The notes under the pieces were generated by a model, which had not been told where the DNA came from, did no database searches, and saw nothing but the letters and a program-made list of their open reading frames with translations. A program made the translations under genes and the position numbers. Positions 1-7,555 of a stretch of 64,000 nt of DNA are shown in pieces (position 1 is the first letter of the stretch; each line of letters opens with the position of its first letter). This DNA comes from Streptomyces spinoverrucosus (lineage in GTDB: Bacteria; Actinomycetota; Actinomycetes; Streptomycetales; Streptomycetaceae), in assembly GCF_006539505.1 (NCBI RefSeq), contig NZ_BJND01000025.1, positions 118,856 through 182,855 of the forward strand, read 5' to 3'.

Positions 1-398
1 TGCTGACGCGGGCCGAGCGGCTGGCCGCCCGCCGCCTGCAGGCCGCGTTGGACGAGGAGGGCTGCTCGGTCGAGACGTGGCGGGTGCTCGCGCTGCTCTC
101 CGACGGGGCCGGGCACCACATGACCGCTGTCGCCGAGGCGGCGTTCCTGCCGGCGCCGACGCTCACCAAGCTGGTCGACCGGCTCGTCGACCAGAACCTG
201 ATCCACCGGAGGGTCGACCCCCTCGACCGGCGCCGCATCCTCGCCCACCTCACTCCACGCGGCCTGGAGTACTGGCGACGCGTCGACCGTGCGGTACGGG
301 CGGACTGGCCGGGGCTAGACGAGGGCGACACGGACGTGCTGCGCACACTGCTGGAGCGGCTCGCTGCCGTGCTGGGGGAGACGGCGTCGCGCGTGTGA
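1..398 (+). CDS. MarR-family transcriptional regulator (3' part)
   Basis: The reading frame is open from the window edge (first full codon at position 3), so the 5' end lies outside. The visible part carries a MarR-type winged helix-turn-helix: the helix region around MTAVAEAAFLPAPTLTKLVD is followed by a wing containing DPLDRRRILAHLTPRG, the classic D-x-R-R-x-x-x-x-x-L-T-x-x-G signature. MarR proteins are dimeric repressors that respond to small phenolic or oxidative ligands. Its target would normally be itself or a divergent gene upstream, which cannot be seen here. The TTG at 48 is only an internal codon because coding continues upstream of it. Confidence 0.85.
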   Translation, partial: LTRAERLAARRLQAALDEEGCSVETWRVLALLSDGAGHHMTAVAEAAFLPAPTLTKLVDRLVDQNLIHRRVDPLDRRRILAHLTPRGLEYWRRVDRAVRADWPGLDEGDTDVLRTLLERLAAVLGETASRV

Positions 399-458
399 CC
401 GCGTTGCGCCTGGCCGCTCAGCTGAGCGGGGCGCGGCGGTCGTGCTTACCCTGGAGAC

Positions 459-2204
459 GTGGCTCGTTCCAACGATGAGGTCGCCGCGCTGTTCGCCGAG
501 TACGCGGACCTGATCTCGATCACCGGAGGAGACGCGTTCCGCACGCGCACCTACGAGAAGGCCGCCCGCTCCATCGGCGGCTACCACGCCGACGTGTCCA
601 CCCTGGACGTCAAGGGCCTGCAGGAGATCCCCAACGTCGGCAAGTCGATCGCCGAGAAGATCGTCGAGTACTTCCGCACCGGCCAGGTGTCGGCCGTCGA
701 GGAGCTGCGGGCGAAGATCCCCGCCGGGGTCCGGCGGCTGACGGCCATCCCCACGCTCGGCCCGAAGAAGGCCATGGCGATCTACGAGGAGCTGGGCATC
801 TCCTCGATCGAGGAACTGGCCGACGCCATCCACGAGGAGCGGCTGCGGGATCTGAAGGGCTTCGGTCCCAAGACGGAGGAGAACATCCTGCACGGCATCG
901 CGCTGCTGCAGTCCTCCGGGGACCGGGTGCTGATCGACGCCGCGATGGACGTCGCCGAGGACGTCCTCGCCCAGCTGTCGAAGGTGACCGGCTGCCGGCG
1001 GTGCGCGTACGCCGGCTCGCTGCGCCGCGGCCGCGAGACCATCGGGGACATCGACATCCTCGCCGCCGCCGAGGACTCGGAGCCGCTGATGCGGGCGTTC
1101 ACCGAGCTGCCGGCGACCAGCGAGGTCATCGCGCACGGCACGACCAAGACGTCGATCCGCACCACCAAGGGCCTCGCCGTCGACCTGCGGGTCGTACCGC
1201 CGGACTCCTGGGGAGCGGCGCTGCAGTACTTCACCGGCTCCAAGGCGCACAACATCCGCACCCGGGAGCGGGCCGTGCACCAGGGCCTCAAGCTCTCCGA
1301 GTACGGGCTGTTCGACGTCGAGAGCGGAGAGAAGATCGTCTCCGAGACGGAGGAGGACGTCTACGCCCGGCTCGGTCTGCCCTGGATCCCGCCGACCCTG
1401 CGCGAGGACCGCGGCGAGATCGAGGCGGGGCTGCGCGACGAGCTGCCCGAGCTGGTCCAGGAGTCCGACATCCGGGGCGATCTGCACACCCACACGGACC
1501 TCACCGACGGTCTCGCCCCGCTGGAGGAGATGGTCGCCGCGGCCGCCGAACGCGGCTACGCCTACTACGCGATCACCGACCACGCGCCCAACCTCTACAT
1601 GCAGCGCATGACCGACGAACGGATGCTGGCCCAGCGGATGCGCGTCCGGGAGCTCGACGAGGAGTACGGGCGGCGCGGCAAACGCGGCGGGATGCGGCTG
1701 CTGCACGGCGTGGAGCTGAACATCGACCCCGACGGCGGCGTGGATTGGCCCGACGACTTCCTGGCCGACTTCGACATCTGCGTTGCCTCGGTGCACTCGC
1801 ACTTCAACCAGGGGCACGACGCGATGACCCAGCGGTTCGTGCGGGCCTGCGAGAACCCGTACATCAACATCATCGGCCACCCCACCACCCGCATCATCGG
1901 CAAGCGCCCCGGCGTCGACGCCGACCTGGACGCCCTCTTCGCCGCCTGCGCCCGCACCGGCACGGCCCTGGAGATCAACTCCCACCCCGACCGGCTCGAC
2001 CTCAACGACGAGCACATCCTGCGGGCCAAGCGGTACGGGGTGAAGTTCGCCATCGACAGCGACGCCCACTCCACCCTCCACCTGGCCCACCTGCGCTACG
2101 GCGTGGGCACGGCACAGCGCGGCTGGCTCACCAAGGACGACGTGATCAACACCTGGCCGCTGACCCGCCTGCGGCGCTTCCTGCGCAAGGGGCGGGCGGG
2201 CTAG
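459..2204 (+). CDS. polX: PolX-type DNA polymerase / 3'-5' exonuclease with PHP domain
   Basis: 581-residue family X DNA polymerase. Residues 1-150 hold the 8-kDa-like region with helix-hairpin-helix elements (IPNVGKSIAEKI, IPTLGPKKA, LKGFGPKTEENI). The nucleotidyltransferase palm follows, with GS at 186-187, metal-binding D197 and D199 in GDIDIL, and D242 in VDLRVV. The C-terminal PHP domain begins near 340 with DLHTHTD and carries VHSHFNQ, GHPT and SDAHS metal ligands, expected to give 3'-5' exonuclease or AP-site activity. The family acts in gap-filling base-excision or end-joining repair. Domain order and length are typical of bacterial PolX. The start is GTG at 459, only a few bases after GGAG. 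Confidence 0.95.
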   Translation: MARSNDEVAALFAEYADLISITGGDAFRTRTYEKAARSIGGYHADVSTLDVKGLQEIPNVGKSIAEKIVEYFRTGQVSAVEELRAKIPAGVRRLTAIPTLGPKKAMAIYEELGISSIEELADAIHEERLRDLKGFGPKTEENILHGIALLQSSGDRVLIDAAMDVAEDVLAQLSKVTGCRRCAYAGSLRRGRETIGDIDILAAAEDSEPLMRAFTELPATSEVIAHGTTKTSIRTTKGLAVDLRVVPPDSWGAALQYFTGSKAHNIRTRERAVHQGLKLSEYGLFDVESGEKIVSETEEDVYARLGLPWIPPTLREDRGEIEAGLRDELPELVQESDIRGDLHTHTDLTDGLAPLEEMVAAAAERGYAYYAITDHAPNLYMQRMTDERMLAQRMRVRELDEEYGRRGKRGGMRLLHGVELNIDPDGGVDWPDDFLADFDICVASVHSHFNQGHDAMTQRFVRACENPYINIIGHPTTRIIGKRPGVDADLDALFAACARTGTALEINSHPDRLDLNDEHILRAKRYGVKFAIDSDAHSTLHLAHLRYGVGTAQRGWLTKDDVINTWPLTRLRRFLRKGRAG

Positions 2205-2216
2205 GACTCGCGCCCC

Positions 2217-2530
2217 TCAGAGCGGCCGTTGGCGCAGGAGGTTGAGCAGAGCCCCGTGCCGTGTACGCCGCCACCAGGCCGGTGATCCGGCTCTGTTCGC
2301 GCCCTGTCAGTGCGTAGGCCACGCGCCGGTCGCCCCGCCAGGCGTCGACACGCACCACGAACCCTTCCCCGCCGAGGTGCACGGCGCGTCCGGCGGCTCC
2401 ATGCACAGCACGACGGCGGCGAATCGCCGAGCGTCGCCAACTGCCGTCCGCAGTCCTCAGGTTCGGTGACGTCCACCCGAACACCCCCCAGCTCGTGCGT
2501 CAACTCGTCCGAAATCCCGGACAGTTCGAC
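2217..2530 (-). pseudogene. decayed saccharopine-dehydrogenase-like remnant
   Basis: No intact gene lies between polX and the chitinase, but the minus strand keeps coding-like pieces in different frames. In order they read SDELTHELGGVRVDVTEP (a Rossmann second strand), then AVVLCMEPPDAP, then GEGFVVRVDAWRGDRRVAYA and LTGREQSRITGLVAAYTA, and in a shifted frame ALLNLLRQRPL followed by TGA. This succession resembles the N- and C-termini of actinobacterial saccharopine-dehydrogenase-like NAD(P) oxidoreductases with the middle deleted and at least two frameshifts. The family name is an inference from short stretches; that the region is degraded coding DNA is the safer claim. Confidence 0.4.
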
Positions 2531-2571
2531 TGGTCTAAACCCTTGACTGGTACAGACCAACGCGGTTGAGT
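2529..2571 (+). promoter_or_regulatory. chitinase promoter with two DasR-like (dre) half-conserved sites
   Basis: Two copies of the chitinase operator motif lie 17 bp apart: ACTGGTCTAAACC at 2529-2541 and ACTGGTACAGACCAA at 2546-2560. They match the ACTGGTCTAGACCA-type site bound by the GntR regulator DasR and the direct repeats known upstream of Streptomyces chitinase genes. A plausible -35 (TTGACT, 2543-2548) lies inside the second copy, with a weak -10 (TTGAGT, 2566-2571) 17 bp downstream, so binding would block RNA polymerase. Regulation by N-acetylglucosamine through DasR is inferred. Confidence 0.6.
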
Positions 2572-2650
2572 GTCGGTCCAACCCCCCACCACGGCCGCCC
2601 CCACCGTCCCTCCCCTGGGAGCGGCCGTGTACCGCAAAGGAGCTGAACCT

Positions 2651-3367
2651 GTGTCGAGGCGACGTATTCGCATCTCCGCACTCTTGAGCTCGCTCGCCCT
2701 CGCGGGCGCCGCCCTGGCCCTCCAGCCGACTTCCACCGCGTCCGCAGCCGGATTCGTGGTCAGCGAGGCGCAGTTCAACCAGATGTTCCCGAACCGGAAC
2801 TCGTTCTACACCTACAGCGGTCTCACCGCCGCCCTCAGCGCGTACCCCGGCTTCGCGAACACGGGCAGCGACACTGTGAAGAAGCAGGAGGCCGCGGCGT
2901 TCCTGGCCAACGTCAGCCACGAGACCGGCGGCCTGGTGCACATCGTCGAGCAGAACCAGGCCAACTACCCGCACTATTGCGACTGGAGCCAGCCGTACGG
3001 CTGCCCGGCCGGTCAGGCCGCCTACTACGGGCGCGGCCCCATCCAGCTGAGCTGGAACTTCAACTACAAGGCCGCGGGGGACGCGTTGGGCCTGAACCTC
3101 CTCAACGACCCATGGATGGTGCAGAACAACGCCTCGGTCGCCTGGAAGACGGGCCTGTGGTACTGGAACACCCAGACCGGCCCCGGCACCATGACCGGCC
3201 ACAACGCCATGGTCAACGGCGCGGGTTTCGGTCAGACGATCCGCAGCATCAACGGCGCCCTGGAGTGCGACGGCAAGAACCCCGCGCAGGTGCAAAGCCG
3301 GGTGAACAACTACCAGCGGTTCACGCAGATCCTCGGGGTTTCACCGGGCGGCAACCTCTACTGCTGA
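2651..3367 (+). CDS. secreted GH19 chitinase (catalytic domain only)
   Basis: A 238-residue GH19 endochitinase. Start GTG at 2651 is preceded by AAAGGAG with a spacing of about 8 and gives a signal peptide (SRRRIR, hydrophobic ALLSSLALAGAALAL, cleavage near ASAAG). The frame is also open upstream to 2570, but that extension would spoil the signal peptide. E91 in VSHETGG is the catalytic acid and E100 (HIVEQN) the likely second acidic residue; YYGRGPIQLSWNFNY is the conserved GH19 substrate loop. There is no chitin-binding domain, unlike ChiC-type enzymes, so it should favour soluble or partly degraded chitin. Dre-like sites upstream suggest GlcNAc/DasR control. Confidence 0.93.
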   Translation: MSRRRIRISALLSSLALAGAALALQPTSTASAAGFVVSEAQFNQMFPNRNSFYTYSGLTAALSAYPGFANTGSDTVKKQEAAAFLANVSHETGGLVHIVEQNQANYPHYCDWSQPYGCPAGQAAYYGRGPIQLSWNFNYKAAGDALGLNLLNDPWMVQNNASVAWKTGLWYWNTQTGPGTMTGHNAMVNGAGFGQTIRSINGALECDGKNPAQVQSRVNNYQRFTQILGVSPGGNLYC

Positions 3368-3438
3368 CGCCGGTTCGCGGGGCATGGTGTCATGCACCTG
3401 ACTCACCACCATCACCCCTGCGGACGAAGGGCATCGTC

Positions 3439-4809
3439 ATGCGTCGCACCCCCCACGCCCTGCTCGCCACGACCGCCGCGCTGGCCGCCGCGGTCGTGGC
3501 GCCCTCGCCCCCGGCCGGGGCCGCGGCGGCCCCGGCTCCCGGCGCGTACTACGTGCAGAGCGCCGTCACCGGACTCAACGCGGCCGACAACCAAAGCGCG
3601 GTCGAGCAGCGCAGACCCAAGGGCAACGAGGACCGCCAGCAGTGGAATCTGCGGCCGAGCGGATCCTCGTACGTCCTCGAAAGCACGGACGCCACGGGCA
3701 ACTGCCTCGGCCGCTCGGGCGACCAGGCGCGGACCGTCGCCTGCACGAGCGCCGACGCGGCCTGGGAGATCACGTCCACCGGCGCCGACCAGTACACGCT
3801 CAAGGCCCCCGGCACCGACCGCCACCTCACACTCGCACCCAAACCCTCCGGCGCCAACTACCCGGCCCAGCTGGCGATCGGCGCCCATGGCTCCCTCGCC
3901 TCCTGGTACCTCACCCCCGTCACCCCGGCCGCCACCCCCATGCCACCCCAGGGCCAGCGCACCCTGGACCAGGTCACGTTCCTCACCTCGCACAACGCCT
4001 ACGCCAACGGTGTCGACGGCGGCTTCGCCCCGCCCTTCGTGAACCTCGTTCCGAACCAGTCGCGCGGCATCACCCAGCAACTCGCCGACGGTGTCCGGGG
4101 ATTCATGCTGGACATCCACCAGACCCCCGACGGCGCGATCCTCTGCCACAACAGCTGCACCCTGGTCAGCAGGCCGGTCGCCCTCTGGGTCGACCTCCAG
4201 CGGATCGTGGACTTCCTCCGGGCCCACCCCGACCAGTTCGTCACCGTCTTCCTGGAGGACTACGTCGACCCGGGCATCCTGCGCGCCGAACTCGCCCGCG
4301 TGAACGGCCTGGACGACGTCCTGTACCGCCCCGACCGGACGGGCGTCCGCCAGAACGGCTGGCCCCGGCTCGCCGACCTGATCGCCGCCAACGACCGGCT
4401 GCTGATCTTCACCGACCACAGCCGCTCCGCCGACCAGTCCGCGGGCCTGACCCGGGACAGCTTCGGCGTGATGTACCAGCGGGAGTGGACCGTCGAGAAC
4501 TACTGGTCCATGGGCTCGGGCATCGGCTCCTCCGACTGGTCCTGCTACAGCCGCTGGTACGACGCGAACACCAACATCCCACTGAACCGCACCGAGCCCG
4601 GCTTCCGCCCGCTGTTCGTGATGAACCACTTCCGTGACGTCCCGATCACCGCCACGGTCCGCACGGACAACACCAAACTCGCCGACCGCGCCCGCCGCTT
4701 CTGCCAGCCGGCCGCCCGCAAGAAGCCCAACTTCCTCGCGGTGGACCGCTATGAGCTGGGCGACACCGCGTCCGCGGTGAACGCGCTGAACACCTACACG
4801 TATCCGTAA
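3439..4809 (+). CDS. secreted PI-PLC X-domain protein with N-terminal ricin-like region
   Basis: 456 residues, start ATG 3439 behind AAGGG. A signal peptide (MRRTPHALLA, hydrophobic Ala-rich core, cleavage near residue 30) indicates secretion. Residues about 35-165 resemble a single ricin-type beta-trefoil (AYYVQSAVTGLNAAD, QQWNL, WEITSTGADQYTL). From about 172 comes a phosphatidylinositol-specific phospholipase C X domain with the two catalytic histidines, H185 (TSHNAY) and H237 (LCHNSC), and the D in FMLDIHQTPDG. Bacterial enzymes of this group cleave phosphatidylinositol or glycosyl-PI without calcium; the real substrate here is unknown. It is convergent with a sphingomyelinase gene and shares a terminator with it. 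Confidence 0.87.
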   Translation: MRRTPHALLATTAALAAAVVAPSPPAGAAAAPAPGAYYVQSAVTGLNAADNQSAVEQRRPKGNEDRQQWNLRPSGSSYVLESTDATGNCLGRSGDQARTVACTSADAAWEITSTGADQYTLKAPGTDRHLTLAPKPSGANYPAQLAIGAHGSLASWYLTPVTPAATPMPPQGQRTLDQVTFLTSHNAYANGVDGGFAPPFVNLVPNQSRGITQQLADGVRGFMLDIHQTPDGAILCHNSCTLVSRPVALWVDLQRIVDFLRAHPDQFVTVFLEDYVDPGILRAELARVNGLDDVLYRPDRTGVRQNGWPRLADLIAANDRLLIFTDHSRSADQSAGLTRDSFGVMYQREWTVENYWSMGSGIGSSDWSCYSRWYDANTNIPLNRTEPGFRPLFVMNHFRDVPITATVRTDNTKLADRARRFCQPAARKKPNFLAVDRYELGDTASAVNALNTYTYP

Positions 4810-4820
4810 CGCCTCAAGGG

Positions 4821-4846
4821 GTGGGCCCCGGCCACCCGGGGCCCAC
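4821..4846. terminator. bidirectional terminator between PI-PLC-like gene and sphingomyelinase
   Basis: Perfect 11-bp inverted repeat GTGGGCCCCGG (4821-4831) / CCGGGGCCCAC (4836-4846) with a 4-nt loop. It sits just after the plus-strand stop at 4809 and just before the minus-strand stop at 4857, so it can serve both convergent genes. There is no U-tract, as is usual for Streptomyces terminators. Confidence 0.7.
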
Positions 4847-4856
4847 GTGGCTCAGC

Positions 4857-5837
4857 TCAGTACCCGATCACCGGGTAGTGGTCGGAGAGATTGGTGTACG
4901 TGTAGTCGGTACCCCAGCTCGTCACCGTCCAGGGCGCGCTCTGCTCCTTGACGACCTCGTTCTTCCAGACCGTCGGCCGCGCGTGCCCCGCCCGGTGGAG
5001 CACGTGGTCGAGGTCCTCGCGCGGGTCGTCGGGATAGCGGTCCCGCGCGATGGAGTTCTCCTGGGTGTCGAAGGAGTACGGGTGCCCGGTGCGCGCGTCG
5101 CTGTCCACCAGCCCGGCGTCGCCCAGCATCGAGGCGTGCTCGGCACTGCGTGAGTCCACGTTGAGATCACCGGCGACCAGCACCTGCTCGCCCGCCGGGA
5201 TGTTCTTGCCGTCCAGGAACGCGTCGATCGTCCTGAACTGCCGGCTGCGCATGGCGGCCGCCTCGCCCGCGTCACAGCCCGGGTCGGTCGACTGGGCGTG
5301 CGTGCCGAGGACGTGCACCCTGGTGCCGTTCACGTTCAGGACGACGTACGCGAAGCCCTTGTTGGACCACCAGTCGGCCCCGCACGCGTCCTTGTAGACC
5401 CACTGCTCCTGGCGCAGGATCGGCCACTTGCTGAGGATCGTGACCCCGCCGTCCTCGGGCGTCGTCGCCGAGTACGCCCCACCGGTGGCGTCCCAGCCGC
5501 TCCTGCTCCGCCCCACCACCGGCGTCTGGTACGGGTACTCGCCCGCCACGGCGCTCTTCAGCGCGTCCGAAGAGGAGTTGTCGAACGCCTCCTGCACGAC
5601 CACGACGTCGTTTCCACGGAAGAAGGCCGCCTTCGCGATCTCCGAGGCCCGGTGGTCCTGGCCCCAGTTCGGATAGAGGGTCTTGCTGAACAGGAAGACG
5701 TTGTACGACAGCACCTTGAGCGACGGCGCCTGCTCGGCGGCCGACGCGGTGGGCGCCGAGCCCGCGAGCCCGACGGCGGCGAGCGAGGACGCGAGCACGA
5801 CGGCGCCATGAGTGCGGCGCGGTCCGGAGAGCGGCAC
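4857..5837 (-). CDS. sph: secreted sphingomyelinase C (DNase I-fold phosphodiesterase)
   Basis: 326 residues from GTG at 5837, which has a strong AGGGAGA ribosome-binding site five to six bases upstream. The frame is open further upstream but without a better start. The signal peptide runs to about residue 34 (PTASAAEQ). The mature part is an endonuclease/exonuclease/phosphatase fold: N46 in LSYNVF, E83 in VVVVQEAFDN (metal ligand), H in VLGTHAQS, GDLNVD, LDHVLHR and the catalytic H320 in LSDHYPV. Spacing and the Mg-binding Glu match bacterial neutral sphingomyelinases that hydrolyse sphingomyelin to ceramide and phosphocholine. Neighbour of a PI-PLC-like gene in convergent orientation; both are likely extracellular lipid headgroup-releasing enzymes. 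Confidence 0.9.
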   Translation of the reverse strand: MPLSGPRRTHGAVVLASSLAAVGLAGSAPTASAAEQAPSLKVLSYNVFLFSKTLYPNWGQDHRASEIAKAAFFRGNDVVVVQEAFDNSSSDALKSAVAGEYPYQTPVVGRSRSGWDATGGAYSATTPEDGGVTILSKWPILRQEQWVYKDACGADWWSNKGFAYVVLNVNGTRVHVLGTHAQSTDPGCDAGEAAAMRSRQFRTIDAFLDGKNIPAGEQVLVAGDLNVDSRSAEHASMLGDAGLVDSDARTGHPYSFDTQENSIARDRYPDDPREDLDHVLHRAGHARPTVWKNEVVKEQSAPWTVTSWGTDYTYTNLSDHYPVIGY

Positions 5838-6145
5838 TGGATCTCCCTGCGGGTGAAAGGGGTGAGTGGCGCCGCACATCAAACCATCTGGAGTTACTCC
5901 CAGGTAACACCCGTGCGCGGGACGGATGACGGATGGGCGTATGCAAGGGGCTAGGGCCGCCCAGCTCGGACCTGCCGTACAAAATGAGGTATGTCGGACA
6001 TGGGCGTAACGTGGCTGCATGGGTCCGGCCGCTGACTCCGGCTGCGATCCAGCGCTTCCCTATGGCTGGGATCCGTTAGCCCCTGCTGCGGATCAGCGAC
6101 CCGCACGACCCAGCCGCTTCCGCCTCTCCAGCAGAAGGATCAGCA
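5838..6145. other. divergent intergenic region between sph and the haloperoxidase-type gene
   Basis: 308 bases separate the two divergent starts. On the sph side lies a palindrome at 5893-5908 (GTTAC-N6-GTAAC) beside the 13-mer AAACCATCTGGAG at 5881-5893, which is repeated exactly at 49536-49548. On the other side lies ATGTC-G-GACAT (5991-6001), a possible operator for the plus-strand gene. No convincing gene is present; a short open frame from 6019 has no ribosome-binding site and reads into the following gene out of frame. Confidence 0.5.
5893..5908 (-). promoter_or_regulatory. GTTAC-N6-GTAAC palindrome upstream of sph
   Basis: Perfect 5-bp arms separated by six bases, 56-71 bp upstream of the sph start. 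The layout resembles one a/b pair of the GlnR box (GTnAC-N6-GnAAC) that controls nitrogen genes in actinobacteria, and overlapping PhoP control is known for such sites. The assignment to GlnR is inference; a dedicated repressor is equally possible. Confidence 0.35.
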
Positions 6146-6976
6146 ATGGGCACGGTCACCACCTCCGACGGCACGACCATCTTCTACAAGGACTGGGGCC
6201 CTCGCGACGGGCAACCGATCGTCTTCCACCACGGCTGGCCGCTCACTGCCGATGACTGGGACAACCAGATGTTGTTCTTCCTCGCCCACGGCTACCGAGT
6301 GATCGCCCACGACCGGCGCGGACACGGGCGGTCCGGCCAGCCCACGGCGGGCCACGAGATGGACACCTACGCCGCGGACGTCGCCGCGCTGACCGACGCG
6401 CTCGACCTGCAGGGCGCCGTGCACATCGGGCACTCGACCGGTGGCGGCGAGGTCGCGCGCTATGTGGCGCGGGCCAAGCCCGGGCGTGTCGCCAAGGCCG
6501 TACTCGTCGGCGCGGTTCCGCCGATCATGGTCAAGTCCGAGAGCAACCCGGGCGGTACGCCGATCGAGGTCTTCGACGGATTCCGCGCAGCTCTCGCCGC
6601 CAACCGCGCGCAGTTCTACATCGACGTCCCCTCGGGGCCCTTCTACGGATTCAACCGGGACGGCGCAAAGGTGTCACAGGGCCTGATCGACAACTGGTGG
6701 CGCCAGGGGATGATGGGCGCGGCCAACGCCCACTACGAGTGCATCAAGGCGTTCTCCGAGACCGACTTCACCGAGGACCTCAAGCAGATCGACGTGCCCG
6801 TCCTCGTCGCGCACGGCACCGACGACCAAGTCGTGCCCTACGAGGATTCCGCGCCGCTGTCGGTCCAACTTCTGAAGCACGGCACCCTGAAGTCGTACGA
6901 AGGGTTCCCGCACGGCATGCTCTCGACCCATCCGGAGATCCTCAACCCCGACCTCCTGGAGTTCTTGAAGGCCTAG
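6146..6976 (+). CDS. alpha/beta hydrolase, cofactor-free (non-heme) haloperoxidase type
   Basis: 276 residues, ATG 6146 behind AGAAGGA. The catalytic triad is visible: S97 in GHSTGGG, the Asp in HGTDDQVVP (about 227) and the His in GFPHGM (about 256). The oxyanion HHGWP motif lies near 28-32. Length and motifs match the chloroperoxidase/bromoperoxidase A subgroup, whose in vitro halogenation comes from perhydrolase activity, so the physiological reaction is probably ester or lactone hydrolysis. The next gene, encoding a molybdenum hydroxylase subunit, begins 42 bp downstream on the same strand, so cotranscription is possible. No signal peptide; cytoplasmic. Confidence 0.88.
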   Translation: MGTVTTSDGTTIFYKDWGPRDGQPIVFHHGWPLTADDWDNQMLFFLAHGYRVIAHDRRGHGRSGQPTAGHEMDTYAADVAALTDALDLQGAVHIGHSTGGGEVARYVARAKPGRVAKAVLVGAVPPIMVKSESNPGGTPIEVFDGFRAALAANRAQFYIDVPSGPFYGFNRDGAKVSQGLIDNWWRQGMMGAANAHYECIKAFSETDFTEDLKQIDVPVLVAHGTDDQVVPYEDSAPLSVQLLKHGTLKSYEGFPHGMLSTHPEILNPDLLEFLKA

Positions 6977-7018
6977 ACCACGGGCACGCCGACCAAGTGC
7001 CTTTTCTGGAGGTGAGCC

Positions 7019-7543
7019 ATGTCCACTCCCGGCCCGGCCCTTACCCAACCAGGCACCGCACGGGCGGAACGAGGTCCCGGGCCGGTGCGGGTGAGACTGT
7101 CGGTCAACGGCACCGAGCACACCCTCGACATCGAGCCGCGCGTGAGCCTGCTGGACGCGCTCCGGGAGCGCCTCGACCTGACAGGCGCGAAAAGGGGCTG
7201 TGACCAGGGCACCTGCGGGGCCTGCACCGTGTGGGTCGACGGACGGCGTGTGCTGGCCTGTCTCACGCTCGCGATGAGCTGCGAAGGCCACGAGATCACC
7301 ACCGTCGAAGGGCTCTCCCAGGACGGGGAACCGCACCCGATGCAGCAGGCCTTCGTCGAGCAGGACGCCTTCCAGTGCGGCTACTGCACACCCGGCCAGA
7401 TCATGTCCGCCGTGGCACTGATCGCGGAAGGGCACGCCGGGGACGACGCCGAGATCAAGGAGTGGATGAGCGGCAACATCTGCCGCTGCGCCGCCTATCC
7501 GCACATCCGGGCTGCCATCCGCGCCGTCCGCGACCAGACGTAG
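7019..7543 (+). CDS. [2Fe-2S] subunit of a PaoABC/xanthine-oxidase-family molybdenum hydroxylase
   Basis: 174 residues; ATG 7019 behind GGAGGTGA. After a 25-residue leader lacking twin arginines, the plant-type ferredoxin domain binds the first cluster (GCDQGTCGACTVWVDG, then ACLTLA) and the helical domain binds the second (QCGYCTPGQ and NICRCAAYP). It passes electrons from the molybdenum centre to FAD. Next gene starts 12 bp downstream with its ribosome-binding site abutting this stop codon. The three genes form one operon. Substrate is likely an aldehyde or N-heterocycle; the sequence does not decide which. Confidence 0.93.
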   Translation: MSTPGPALTQPGTARAERGPGPVRVRLSVNGTEHTLDIEPRVSLLDALRERLDLTGAKRGCDQGTCGACTVWVDGRRVLACLTLAMSCEGHEITTVEGLSQDGEPHPMQQAFVEQDAFQCGYCTPGQIMSAVALIAEGHAGDDAEIKEWMSGNICRCAAYPHIRAAIRAVRDQT

Positions 7544-7555
7544 GGAGGCGCCCTC

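Noticed and set aside
315..2090. 591-codon open frame on the minus strand across polX
   Set aside because: It is the antisense shadow of polX in GC-rich DNA, with Val/Gly/Asp-biased composition and no domain or ribosome-binding site.
6019..6255. 78-codon plus-strand open frame before the haloperoxidase-type gene
   Set aside because: No ribosome-binding site; overlaps the true start in another frame.
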